From Histoplasma ohiense (lineage: Eukaryota; Ascomycota; Eurotiomycetes; Onygenales; Ajellomycetaceae): DNA of 64,000 nucleotides. Under the pieces are notes generated by a model. It ran no database searches. It saw only the letters and a program-made list of their open reading frames with translations, and was not told where the DNA came from. The stretch spans positions 1,364,001 through 1,428,000 of the forward strand of contig JAEVHH010000001.1 of NCBI GenBank assembly GCA_017607445.1, given 5' to 3'. Position numbers and translations under genes: made by a program. Positions 31,696-42,300 of this stretch are shown here, one piece after another (the first letter of the stretch is position 1; every line of letters starts with the position of its first letter).

Positions 31696-32185
31696 GGGCT
31701 TAAACATATACTCTTTTATATGGATATGTTTCAAGGTTATTTTTTTTTTTCGCTTTCGGGCCACGCCGCTTATCTTGATTACGGGTGCATCACTGGGTGT
31801 TGGTTGGAGTTTTCCATTTTGATTCGATTGCTCTACCTTTTGGCTTTTCATTCTATTCGTAATGTTGGGAGGTGAGGGAGGAGACTCCCTTTTCTCAATT
31901 TTCCTTCGTTTCTTCCTCTCTACCTTTTGAAAGCCTCTTTTCATAAATATAATTCGTATAAATGGCGTTTAGATCTTCGCTAAACAGTGTTTATTTCGCT
32001 ATATTGCTCCAACTCTTTTTGTTTCTTAGCCATACCGAGGCGCCCATCCGAATGTAAAAAGAAATAAAAGCCAAACGCCCGTCCCAAATTATGATGATGA
32101 AATGAGAACATGAAAGGAGAAAAAACGAGTATCATAGCAAGCCCCAAACGGACCACTTCTCAATGTTTCGGTTAAGTGAGGGATA
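31696..32185. other. Convergent intergenic region CMC1 / TAF9
   Basis: 490 bp between two stops. No gene seen. It contains a T-rich run (31739-31750) consistent with 3' ends. Confidence 0.55.
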
Positions 32186-33151
32186 TCAAACATCTGTCAT
32201 GGTCTTATCCTCATCCCGCACTTCCCCATCCAAGCCCTCATCACCAAATATATCCTCCATCGCTCCATCACCATCATCTTCATCTTCCCCTCCGTCTCCT
32301 CTCTCGTTCGTGATTGACACCTGGCCCGTCCCCCCAGCCTGCTGCTGCCCACTATTATTATTCCCATCAGCATCAATTTCCATCTCTCCCTCGTCCGTTT
32401 CCTCCTCTCCCTCACTCTCCCACTCTTCCTTCAGTCCCCACCCGACCCCTGTCAAACAAAATCGCTCAGGTGGCAACCTCATCCCACCCATCATAACACC
32501 ACCAGCCGACGCAGCCGCCGCCGCACTGGCTGCCACCCCACCATCAACCCCCCGCATAACACCAGGTAGCATCATCCGATTCCTCTCCGCTGCAACATCC
32601 ATAAGAAACTCCTTCGGCAGACCCGGCTGGAACTGATAATGGAGACGCGACGCAATACTCATCCGCAGCGCGCCAAGGCTGACTGAGCTGAGATCCAAAT
32701 TCGCAGCCTGCTGGCCTCCCCCTTGTGCCTTGCCATCCACGCCACCTTTGCTAGTAGATGTACCAGCACCCGCAGACTCCCCCGGATACCCCTCCGTGGC
32801 AAGGTACACGGCATCCTGCAGCGTGCTGGATGTGTATCGGTAAGCAAAGTCGAGAAGCTGGAGGGGGACACGTTCTTGGTAGGCGGTTACGCCGAGGGAG
32901 GCGAGGAGCATGTGGATGAGGCGCGCATCGCGCGGGCGGCGGGATTTTCCTGTGTCTTGTAGTGAGGTGGCGGGGAGGACGGTTGCGTTGGCTGGGCCGT
33001 GGTTGGCGGAGGTGTTGTTGGTGGCTGTTGTGGTGGCCGGGTTGTTTGCTTGAGAGGGATTGTTGCTGGTGGATGAGGGCGCATCGGCGGGAGGTGTGAG
33101 AGGTTGTGTAGATGGGGCGGATGCGCCTGGATTTGACCGTGGTGAGGTCAT
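32186..33151 (-). CDS. TAF9: TAF9, TFIID/SAGA histone-fold subunit
   Basis: 321 residues without introns. The frame is open further upstream to 33349, but Met at 33151 (MTSPRSNPGAS) is chosen because the extra 66 residues are Arg/Leu/Cys-rich and unlike the family. Residues 1-72 are a low-complexity Pro/Ser/Thr/Asn linker. Residues 73-120 hold the histone fold (RDARLIHMLLASLGVTAYQE then RVPLQLLDFAYRYTSSTLQD), which pairs with TAF6. A Gly/Ser insert splits it from the following helix (LDLSSVSLGALRMSIASRL) and the LPKEFLMDVAAERNR block. The C-terminus is acidic with an Ala run. TAF9 acts in promoter recognition by TFIID and in SAGA. It is longer than yeast TAF9 because of the linker, the insert and the tail. 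Confidence 0.93.
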   Translation of the reverse strand: MTSPRSNPGASAPSTQPLTPPADAPSSTSNNPSQANNPATTTATNNTSANHGPANATVLPATSLQDTGKSRRPRDARLIHMLLASLGVTAYQERVPLQLLDFAYRYTSSTLQDAVYLATEGYPGESAGAGTSTSKGGVDGKAQGGGQQAANLDLSSVSLGALRMSIASRLHYQFQPGLPKEFLMDVAAERNRMMLPGVMRGVDGGVAASAAAAASAGGVMMGGMRLPPERFCLTGVGWGLKEEWESEGEEETDEGEMEIDADGNNNSGQQQAGGTGQVSITNERGDGGEDEDDGDGAMEDIFGDEGLDGEVRDEDKTMTDV

Positions 33152-33294
33152 TGTGTGATGAGATTGAGGGTTGAGGCGCAATCGCGCAACTCGTTTGATA
33201 CAGGTCTTTGTCGTCCCCCGATGGGGACAGCGCGGACAGTCAAGGGGCAGAGGTCGGGTTCTGAGGGCGTTGCATGAGTTCTTGGTTGAAAGCA

Positions 33295-33435
33295 ATGGCG
33301 CCTGTAGTGCGAGGTAGTTCTTCAATTGAAACAATCGTGCAGGAGCCAATCCGTCAGATGAAGAAAATTGATTCTATTGATTCTATGGTTGAAGAAGCTC
33401 TGGCGAATCTTCGTGAGCTTTTCAAGGCCGATTAG
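33295..33435 (+). CDS. Possible 46-residue small protein divergent from TAF9
   Basis: ATG at 33295 (context AGCAATGG, A at -3) opens 46 codons ending in TAG at 33433-33435, 143 bp from the TAF9 start. The peptide is compact and helix-prone (IVQEPIRQMKKIDSIDSMVE then EALANLRELFKAD), with alternating charged and hydrophobic residues and no low complexity, unlike random translations nearby. I do not recognise it. It could be a genuine small gene, an upstream ORF or chance. Confidence 0.35.
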   Translation: MAPVVRGSSSIETIVQEPIRQMKKIDSIDSMVEEALANLRELFKAD

Positions 33436-33803
33436 GTAATACTTGCATAACCATTTGGCTTGGCATTCATCCCATGGTGAAAGAGTTATCAGTAGAGCGA
33501 AATGAGATGATACCTGAAATCATTTAACAAAGAATATTCCGGTTTATTCAAAGGCCAAATTTGGGCCTGTATCTAGAGGTTGTTACATGTAGGTATAAAA
33601 TGCCCGAACAGCAGAAAACCAAAGGATGCAAACAAGTGAAAAGGAGAATAAGGAGCTACTCCCGCTAAATCAGGAAAAACCACCCCGATGAACTCCCTAA
33701 GTTCTAACCGAATATAATCACGAACAAAAAGGAAACGTGGAACCCGAGGTGTATGTGGATCCAGGTGGCGCTTGTTAGCTTCTCCGTTTCCGACAATATC
33801 CAA
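33436..33803. other. Intergenic region between the small ORF and lipin 3' end
   Basis: No supported gene. It probably contains the 3' UTR of the lipin gene. A 76-codon minus-strand frame (33573-33803) runs into the lipin stop region and shows no domain. Confidence 0.5.
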
Positions 33804-36400
33804 TCACGCAGATAACGCTTCGGAGTGCCTGCTCCCACCATTAATCGATAAAGTCGCGAGCCTAACACCCCCTCCCGAGTCCGGATCCTCGTCCTCATCC
33901 GAATCCCTATCCGAATCTGAATCCTGTTCCAAATGGTCCTTATTATCAACGTCTAAATCTCCCTCTTCATCTTCCAAATCCGACCCCTCAGCTTGATCTT
34001 CAGACGCATATTCCTCTAACATCGAATTGGCCAAATTTCGCCTGTCTGCTCCGGGATGTCGATGATCCATCGAAATATAACTATCACGCATGTATTCGCC
34101 ATCGTACTCATCCTCGCTACCCTCATCCTCATGCTCGTCCTCACCGTCACTATCATCACTCGTATCCGTCGCAGAGAAATTGTCCAGGTCTCTGGGCTGA
34201 TCCCGCCAATACGTGAAATCCGTGAAATCTTCCCCGCCTTCTTGAACAAGCATTTTGACTGGTGGGAAAAAGTGGTCGACAAGTTCACGCATGGTTACGT
34301 AACTACTCTTATACTTATTCAAACTCAGCAGGTCCAGCGAAACCTCTGCATTTGAGTTGATGGTAAATATCCTCGATGAAGGGATGTTCACTGATCGATA
34401 ACTGAGTGCGTCAGTGAGTCGGTTGCCGAAACCAGCATAGAAAGGGTTTTTCCGTCCACGGAACAGGCTCAGGATATCGCGTAGACAGGCCATTTTGAAT
34501 ACCTCTGGCTTCCTCAAGTATATCTCACGGCGTAGAGCAGCTATTGTTCTGTCCGGACTCATTATGACAGGTCCTTTAGGCAGTTTGTAGCCTTCCTGGA
34601 CAATGCCGTTGAGGTATGTTCGAGTTGTATCCGCTTGTCCAGTGGATCTACTCGTGAGGTACATCAAATTATATCCGTTGCTGACTATATCATTGTACAG
34701 CTTGGCGACCCCGAGGTGAGTCCAATCACGGCCGATCATGTTAAGCACATGCCCAAGGGCATCAGACCTTAATTATTGTGTAAGCAGCTCAAGTCGAAGA
34801 AGCGGTATAAGAAAGAAAATGCAAATGATTTGAAGATCAATATAAAAATACGAGGTGTACCATACTTCGTAATTGTCCCATCAATGTCAGAGATCACAAT
34901 AGGCACTTTATAATTCCACAAATACATTGCCGCAGGGCATGTAGCTTTATTGACACTGAAAGTCATTTCATTGGCTCCAGGCTTCAGATTCAATGCTTTC
35001 AGCTGTTCACTTGTTAGTCTGAGGGTCTTGGCATAATTGCGACTCGGTTCGACGGTCTCTCCATTGCTAGGCGTTTGAAAGTCAGCAGGAAATTGTTGGA
35101 GAACGGACTGGGATCGATGATGTCTTTGAGTCGCTTGTGTTTCATTACCGCTCTGTTCGCTTTCGCTGTGATAGCCAGGGTCGGAAACCGCGTCGTCCAT
35201 GGTCCTCGATGGGTGCAATGCTGCTCTGTGACTTGCTGCCTCCTTAGACTCCTCGCTACTATAGATCCATAAGTTCCCATGCTCGTCAGCACCAATCAAC
35301 GCTCCGATGTCATAATTGCCCTCAAGTTCCTCCGCGAGAAGTTTTCGAGCAATCACTTCAGCGCGAAGCGCATCCTCGTCACTGCTCTTATAACCCGTCA
35401 TGTCCAACATTAAGTCCCCACTCTCCGTTACATGTGAGGGAATATTAGAGATAGATAACTTCCTAGAAAGCGCCATGGCTCGTGAGAGGGCTTCTTCGGG
35501 CGTTATATGGGGAGGACTCCGTGACCGCTCGGACAAAGGACTCCTCCGCTGTGGGGGAGAGGAAAGTGCCAAAATATTCTTGGGGCCGAATTCCACTGGT
35601 GGCCCAAGACTCCTGGAGGTCGGTTCAGTAGATAAATCCTCCGACCGAGACCGATCCAGCGTAGCGGCCGGTGCCAGCCAGGGTGCAGCATGCGCCGGAC
35701 GAGAAGAACCATCCTCCGATGACCCCGAAAGTAATGTCGTAGTTTCTGCAAGGCAAACCGTTTAGTATAAACAGATAAACATAGTGGTTGAATAGCAAAA
35801 CAAACCCAAATCACTCTTTGTTCTCCCGAGCCCTGAGATATTTACGGGCGGAGAGTGCTGGGCACCATCGTCTGCTCCCGTGTTATTCTGTTTATCAAAA
35901 GTAAGGTCCAGATAGTCAGGTTCCTGGAGAGGTGTTCCGCCATCAGTTAGGCCACGCTTGGGGCTTGAGACTGGGGAGACTAAAGGCGATGTCTGTAAAG
36001 ACTCAGGAATATTGTCTGAAGTTTCGAAAACGAAAAATGCTTCCCCGCCTTCCCCAAGTTTCATCGCATAGTCTTGCTTGACCCCGTTTACCCGAAATTC
36101 TACCTTTTTCTCGTAAGGGCGAAGTAGCGAAAATTTACCGAATCGAACGTGGAATGGGGAACACGCGAGGGTACCTAAGAGTGGAGACGAAAAGTAAAAT
36201 TTTAGAAAAAGCCAAAAAAAAAAAAAAAATAAAAATAAAAATAAAAATAAAATAAAAAATTCTCAGGCTGCATTGGACAATGAGTTCTCACCATCTTCCT
36301 GTTCGATAACGATCACATCGATGGCTCCGCTGAGAGTAGCTGGATTGATGGAGTTCCATGTCTTGGAAACGGAACCGCTGATACTGCGCACGTACTGCAT
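33804..36400 (-). CDS. PAH1: Lipin-type Mg2+-dependent phosphatidate phosphatase, four exons
   Basis: Exons 36400-36292, 36174-35806, 35745-34866 and 34767-33804 sum to 774 codons (773 residues). The N-terminal lipin domain begins MQYVRSISGSVSKTWNSINP, continues ATLSGAIDVIVIEQEDGTL, FHVRFGKFSLLRPYEKKVEF and GEGGEAFFVFE. A Ser/Pro-rich linker, probably phosphoregulated, follows. The HAD-type catalytic domain has DIDGT at about 446-450 (DxDxT nucleophile motif), completed over intron 3 as DIDGTITKSDALGHVLNMIG, then YLTSRSTGQADTTRTYL, GPVIMSPDR, FYAGFGNRLTDALSYRSV and RIFTINSNAEV. The C-terminus is very acidic. The enzyme dephosphorylates phosphatidate to diacylglycerol at ER/nuclear membranes, controlling triacylglycerol and phospholipid synthesis (S. 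cerevisiae Pah1, S. pombe Ned1). It appears complete. Confidence 0.96.
36213..36260 (+). repeat. Poly-A and (AAAAT)n tract in lipin intron 1
   Basis: A run of about 16 A followed by AAAAT units lies within the 117-nt first intron (36175-36291) of the lipin gene, so on the transcribed strand it is a T-rich tract upstream of the acceptor. Confidence 0.85.
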
Positions 36401-37120
36401 CCCCCGATATCTAGATGGTAAACCGAAATTACAATTTCCAGCTCAGAAACAGCTCCAACGCATTCACTCAAAATCAAGCTTAATGATTGATAGGGAATGT
36501 ATTCCTGGGGAAAAGTTAAAGGCGTGCAGTGCAACAGGCGCTCTTCTCAAGACTGATGCGGGATGACCATGTGACGCAACTTAAACGAGAGCAAGCTGAG
36601 GGTACTAGTGGCCGTGAAGAATAGTATTAAAAATAACATGTATATAAAGGGACAGGGTTCCCAGAACGAGTATGGGGCGACTATCAGACTGTATGAACAG
36701 AGAAGAAAACGAGAAGATGAAGGAGCGAGGATGTTGAGGATGTTGAAGCTGGCCCGCCGCGGCGCTGCTTCTCCGGCTCCGGTTCCGATCAGGTTGCCGC
36801 AGCTTAGTCATGTAGTTTTGTTGGGGCAACAGATAAATTATCAGGAATTGCCTCGGGTTGGAACAGCCGAATGCCCATACTACTTCCATGTAGCTCAGTT
36901 CAGCCCTTCCACCGTTGTTAAGTCCACATGCTGGTCAGACCTGCATTCCAGCCACCGTGAATAGTCGCGCCTGTTGGTTTCAGCACTCGCTTTAGTTACA
37001 TCATGGAACACGGAAAATTATGCTATCCTGGTATTGTCTCGCCCTACGTGTCTCAGAATTTCATGAAGCGTTCAACCGGGGAATTAAGACACCCTACGGA
37101 GGATCCTCTCAAAAGTTTTG
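36401..37120. other. Lipin upstream region, up to the transposon block
   Basis: Promoter and 5' UTR side of the lipin gene. The 118-codon + frame at 36608-36964 has no domain and ordinary noncoding features. Composition is balanced with CpGs until the LTR begins at 37121. Confidence 0.5.
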
Positions 37121-37391
37121 TGTAAGAGATGGTTCTAGGTATAATTATGAGAGTAGTGTGAAGTACACACGTAGGATATTAAGAAGGTAGCAATCTCTAT
37201 TATTCAAAGCTAATCGCTGATCTCCTAATATCTACAGATATCAGCGAGCATTATATAGGCGACCACCACGCCCTACAGCCACCTATGGTGCTGTGTGCTA
37301 TGTCCATCCTTATTAATTCTGGTGTGTTCTGTGTTCTTCTATTGTCACATAGCTATTTCCTAATATAGATATCTCTGTTGCATCTATTACA
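37121..37391. mobile_element. LTR of outer element A, first tandem copy (less mutated)
   Basis: It starts TGTAAGAGATGG and ends CATCTATTACA (TG...CA ends). It recurs 860 bp to the right at 37981. This copy still has CpGs (for example CACACGTAG, AATCGCTG, CAGCGAGC), whereas the second has lost them. It marks the sharp edge between the gene-rich and the AT-rich parts of the window. Confidence 0.7.
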
Positions 37392-37980
37392 ATTATCTCT
37401 CTTCTTCAAAGGCCTGGTCCCCAGAACTTCTTATTGCAACATGTGAAGTTTGTAATATATGCTGTGTAATTGATATTGTATAAAGTTCACAGAATTGAGC
37501 TGAATTAATTGTCAGAGTTAATTCTGAAGTGTTGCTGTTTCAGAAAAACATTTTTTCATCTCTGATATCATTACAGTTCAATCATGATTTAAACACAACT
37601 TTTGAATCTTTTTTCTTTGACTTCTACATCAAAAATCACACTCTATCAAAAATCATCATCAACATCATCATTAACAATTTTTTATTAAAAAAGAATACAT
37701 TAATTTATCAAATAAAGTACACTGTATTCTTCTATATGATTTTTATTGTGAAATTTGAAGTTTTGATTGTATGATTGTGTTTTTCATTTTGAGTTGAGTT
37801 TTGTGTTGTTGCAATTCTTTTGATTAATATTGCAATATTAATTTCAATTTTTAACATCTGTTTTTCTTTCTTATTTTCTTTTGCTTCTTCTTCTTTTTGT
37901 ATTAATTTAAGATTATAATAGAATGTCAGAATCAGCTGTTTCTATTGCTGATTCAGAGTCTATAAAAGATAATATACTGT
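37392..37980. mobile_element. Leader and ORF start of element A, first copy
   Basis: 589 bp between the two LTR copies. It contains a T/C-rich leader and, at 37923, an ATG opening a short frame (MSESAVSIADSESIKDNIL) that is cut by the next LTR. The same sequence with mutations follows the second LTR (38252-38840), so the arrangement is LTR-leader-LTR-leader, as left by recombination between, or tandem insertion of, related elements. Confidence 0.65.
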
Positions 37981-38251
37981 TGTAAGAGATGGTTGTAGAT
38001 ATAATTATAAGAGTAGTATAAAGTATGTATATAGAATGTTAAGAAAATAGCAATCTCTATTATTCAAAGCTAATCACTGATCTTCTAATATCTACAGATA
38101 TCAGTGAGCATTATATAAATGATTACTATACTCTACAGCTGTCTATAATACTGTATACTATATCTTTTCTCATTAATTCTGATGTGTTCTGTATTCTTCT
38201 ATCATTATATAGCTATTTTCTAATATAGATATCTTCATTACATCTATTACA
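37981..38251. mobile_element. LTR of element A, second copy (heavily C-to-T / G-to-A mutated)
   Basis: Same ends and alignment as 37121-37391 at a constant offset of 860 bp. Differences are almost all C-to-T or G-to-A relative to the first copy. Confidence 0.7.
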
Positions 38252-38991
38252 ATTATCTTTTTTCTTCAAAGATCTGATTCTCAGAGCTTTTTACTGCAAT
38301 GTATGAAGTTCATAATATATACTGTGTGATTAATATTGTATAAAGTTTGCAGAATTGAGCTGAATTAATTGTTGAGATTAATTTCAAAATATTACTATTT
38401 CAGAAAAATATTTTTTCATCTCTGATGTTATTGCAGTTCAATTATAATTTAGATACAACTTCTGAATCTCTTTTCTTTGACTTCTACATCAAAAATCATA
38501 CTTCATTGAAAATCATCATCAACATCATCACTAACAATTTTTTATTAAAAAAAAATATATCAATTTATCAAATAAAGTATACTATATCTTTCTATATGAT
38601 TTTTATTGTGAAATTTGAAGTTTTGATTGTGTGATTGTGTTTTTCATTTTGAGTTGAGTTTTGTATTGTTGCAATCTTTTTGATCAATATTGCAATATTG
38701 ATTTCAATCTTCAATATCTGTTTTTTTTTCTTATTGTTTTTGCTTCTTCTTCTTCTTTGAACAAAATCTTGATATTAATTAAAGTTATGATAGAATATCA
38801 GAATCAGTTGTTTTTGTTGCTGATTTGAAGTCTATAGAGAGTGATATACTGTCTGTCATTGAGAGCATTTGCTTGAATTGTCTGAAGAGATTGCAGAACT
38901 TTTCAGTATATTCTTATTTTATGAACAATGAATAGATACACTGTCATATCTGCTATATATCAAATAGAAGTTGTGCTACTGTGTAACAGGC
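38252..38991 (+). pseudogene. Element A leader and 5' half of a Cys-rich ORF, interrupted by R1
   Basis: After a second copy of the 589-bp leader, a frame (start codon now ATA at about 38783) reads VIESICLNCLKRLQNFSVYS, then a TGA where Trp is expected, then IHCHICYISNRSC. It resembles a Cys-cluster or zinc-finger-like element protein. The frame stops at the ACTG target site at 38988-38991, where R1 inserted, and continues at 50792. I cannot name the family. Confidence 0.5.
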
Positions 38992-39324
38992 ATACTTCGA
39001 TTAATGATCTAGCACTATTCTAATACAGATTATGAATTGATTAAGAAAAGAAAGAGAAAAGAAATCAGAAGAAGAGGTTGTATAAAGAGAGTTCTTATAG
39101 AGAAAAGTTCAGAGCAGAAGAATATCAGAAGCCACTTCACAATGAAGCATGAAGCAGAAGAACATTAAGAGCTATATGAAAGAATCATTAGAAACTACAC
39201 AAATGCAGAGCACAGAGTGGAAGAACATTGAGAATTACACAAGATCACAATGATCAGAAACAAGTGAATGCAGAAGAGAAGTTGATTGTGTAAGTTAATT
39301 ACTAATAGATGCTAACTCATCACA
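38992..39324 (-). mobile_element. R1 left (3') LTR
   Basis: TGTAACAGGCATAC ... CTCATCACA, 333 bp. It is shorter than the R2 LTRs because it has fewer copies of the internal repeat of about 60 bp. Confidence 0.85.
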
Positions 39325-42300
39325 TTATCCCCCTCTATCAAGATGAGTGAGGACTTGTAGATGTTGAGGGCAGTGGTGTCCTTCAAGACAGATATAAGTT
39401 CCCAGATTGGATGATTGTATTCTACTCATTTGATGAGGTATTCACAGCAGTGGTGATTGATTCTATCATCAAGAATTGCTTTGATTTTTCATTTGAGTTT
39501 ATTGTCTTCTTCTACAATGATGAGTGACTGTCAATCAGAGGTTCTCTGTGAGGGGAATGAATCCTCAGCTGTGGGTTGGAGCAGGTTTGTATGAAAGATG
39601 TCATGAATGTTAGATGGAATGTTGAGTTGATAATTGTGTGTGTCTAGCACTTTCTTCACTGTATATTTGATGTGATGATAATCTAGTGTATGCAAGAGAT
39701 GGTTCATTCTTATATTCTTGAGATTCAGTCAGACTTTGTCTTTTATATAATATCAGATTACAGAACTTCTTCTGATGTTTGTTTGATTTTTATAATTTTA
39801 CTAAATACTGATCATTGAAGCTTCTGCTTATTCATAAGCTTTCTTCAACTTGCTCACAATATTCTCTGCTGTCTGTATGGGGCTGCAGATGTGTGTGATT
39901 TCTCAGAGAGTCTCAGAGAAGTTCAGAATCTCTAAATTGTATCTGTGTAGAAGAAAGAATGAGCTTATGTCTGTTATAGTGAAATCTCAACTGTTAATTG
40001 CAATCTCAGTGTGTGACAGCAGATCACTTCAGTTGTTTTGTGTATAATTGCAGAACTTACAGAGAATGTTCTTTACTGTTTATATCATTCTCTCAATAGC
40101 TTCATCAGTCTCTGAGTGATACACTGTTGATAACTTTCATTTGATTCTTAGTAATTGACATACACAGACTCAGAGTGTGCTGATGAATTGACTATCTCTA
40201 TCTGACACAATGAATGAAGACAGACTGTGTATACAATAGAATGAGCTTCTGATGAAGACATCTGCAACTACTTCAGCATTCATCTTGTCACAGAGCTGTA
40301 GTATTACATCCTTGCTGAGTCAGTTAACAATGACTAGAATGTTTATAGAATCTTTACTTTCAGACAAGAAAACTGCAAAATTGATAGCTATATCATATCA
40401 AGTTCAGTCAGAGACAGATAGAGACTTCAGCATTTCTTTTTGATATTCACATTATACTGTCACTGAGTCACAGCAATCACAGTTGTGTACAAACTGATAT
40501 ATATCTTTCAACATATCTGATCAGTAGAATTCTTGAATGACAATGTTGTACATGACTTCACATTCTGAGTGTCTGATCATTGATGAGTCATGAATTTCTT
40601 GCATGATCTGTGTTCATAGAGATTCTGAATTGGGGATTCATTGTCTATTTTGAAAGCATAAACAGTTGTCATTGTTGATTGAATATGCTGAGATATCCAT
40701 TCTTGAGTATACATCTGTGGGGAATCAAGATGCTTTACTTCATATGATTTCAGCAGCTTGCTGTCAGAATTCATCTGCTTCTGCTGCTAGTCTTCATTGT
40801 TCTTCAAGCAAGAGTTCTTGAGCTTGAAACTGATTGATATATATGCAGAGTTTGTCTGATTGTATAGAACTTTCTATGATCACAGAGTTAATTAACTGAT
40901 GCTCTCAGTGTTTTCATCTGTCATCTAAGTCATCAGATGATATATCTTGTTCTCAGTGAGACAGAGCATTCACAAGAATGTTCTCTACTTCAGATCAATA
41001 ATGAATTGTGAATGAAAAACAGCTAAGAAACAATGATCAATGCATATATCTTTCAGTGAGCTTATGAGTGATTGTGAAGTATTCTAAGTTCTTATGATTG
41101 ATAACAATCTCAAACTTCTTGACATTCATAAGTTCAGACTTTCATTTCTTGAGATATTGTATGATTGCTAGAAGCTTCTTGTTGTAAATCTCATAGTTAC
41201 ATTCAGTGAGTGACATCTTTTTCAAGATGAAGGCACAAGATTATAGAACATCTTTGTTATTGTATTGCATTAGTGCTTCATCTATTACATAATTCAAGAC
41301 ATCTGTTTTGAGAATTGTATGCTTATCTGAATCAAATGATTGCAGCATCAGAGTGCTTGTGAACATATGCTTCAGTTTTTTGAATGCTGTGTTCACTTCA
41401 TCAGTTCATTGAAATACAGCATCTTTCTGAGTCAGATCTGTCAGTGATTGTACAATATCAGAGAAGTCTTTGATGAATCTTTGATAGAAGTTGATGAATT
41501 CTAGAAAGCTTCTAATCTCTTTTACTGAGACTGATATCTCTCAGTTGAGGATTGCTTCCACCTTCTTAGAATCCATGTATATGCTTTTTTCAGCTTTGAT
41601 GATGAATTCTAGATAGGTTATAGACTTGATCTCAAAGTTGCATTTGTCAATGTCCACTTGCAGTTCAGCTTTTTGTAGATGGTCAAGCACTTGTTGTATA
41701 TGTTTACAGTGCTCAGTGAGTGATTCATTGATGAAGATCAAGATATTATTCATGTACACTGAAATGATCTCATTGAGCAGATCTTATAGAGCTCAGTTAA
41801 TGTATTTCTGAAATGTACTTGAAGTGTTCACTAATTCAAAGAGAGTCACTGTTCATTTGTATAATTCATAACATGTACAAAAGACAGTTAGTCATTTGTC
41901 ATCTTCATTAATTCTTATCTTGTAGAAGGCTGCAGAGATGTCAAATTTCATAAATCATTTTACTTTTTCTATCTATTCAAATATTTCATTGATGAGTGAA
42001 AGAAGGTATCAGTTCTTTCATATAATCTTGTTGAGTTCTTGATAGTCAATGCAGAATTGTAAGCCTTCTTCTGATTTCTTTGCAAACAGTACAGATGCTG
42101 CAGTGGATGAGTTGTTAATATGAATGAAGTCTTTGTCTAGTAATCTGTTGAGCATTTTTTGTAGAATGAGGAGTTTGTTGTGTGATATACTGTAGAGAGA
42201 ATCTCAGAGTAGTTGCAGATTCTTACTGTTTTTCTTGATGAGCTCAATTGTATGATCTATACTGAATTCTCAGTGAGAGAGAAGCTTTTCAGCTTCTTTC

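Noticed and set aside
33152..33349. N-terminal extension of TAF9 by 66 residues
   Set aside because: The frame is open, but the extension is unlike the family, and a good Met precedes the typical Pro/Ser/Thr-rich leader. It also overlaps the divergent small ORF.
36608..36964. 118-codon + frame upstream of lipin
   Set aside because: No recognisable domain or conserved look; it lies in the lipin promoter and 5' region.
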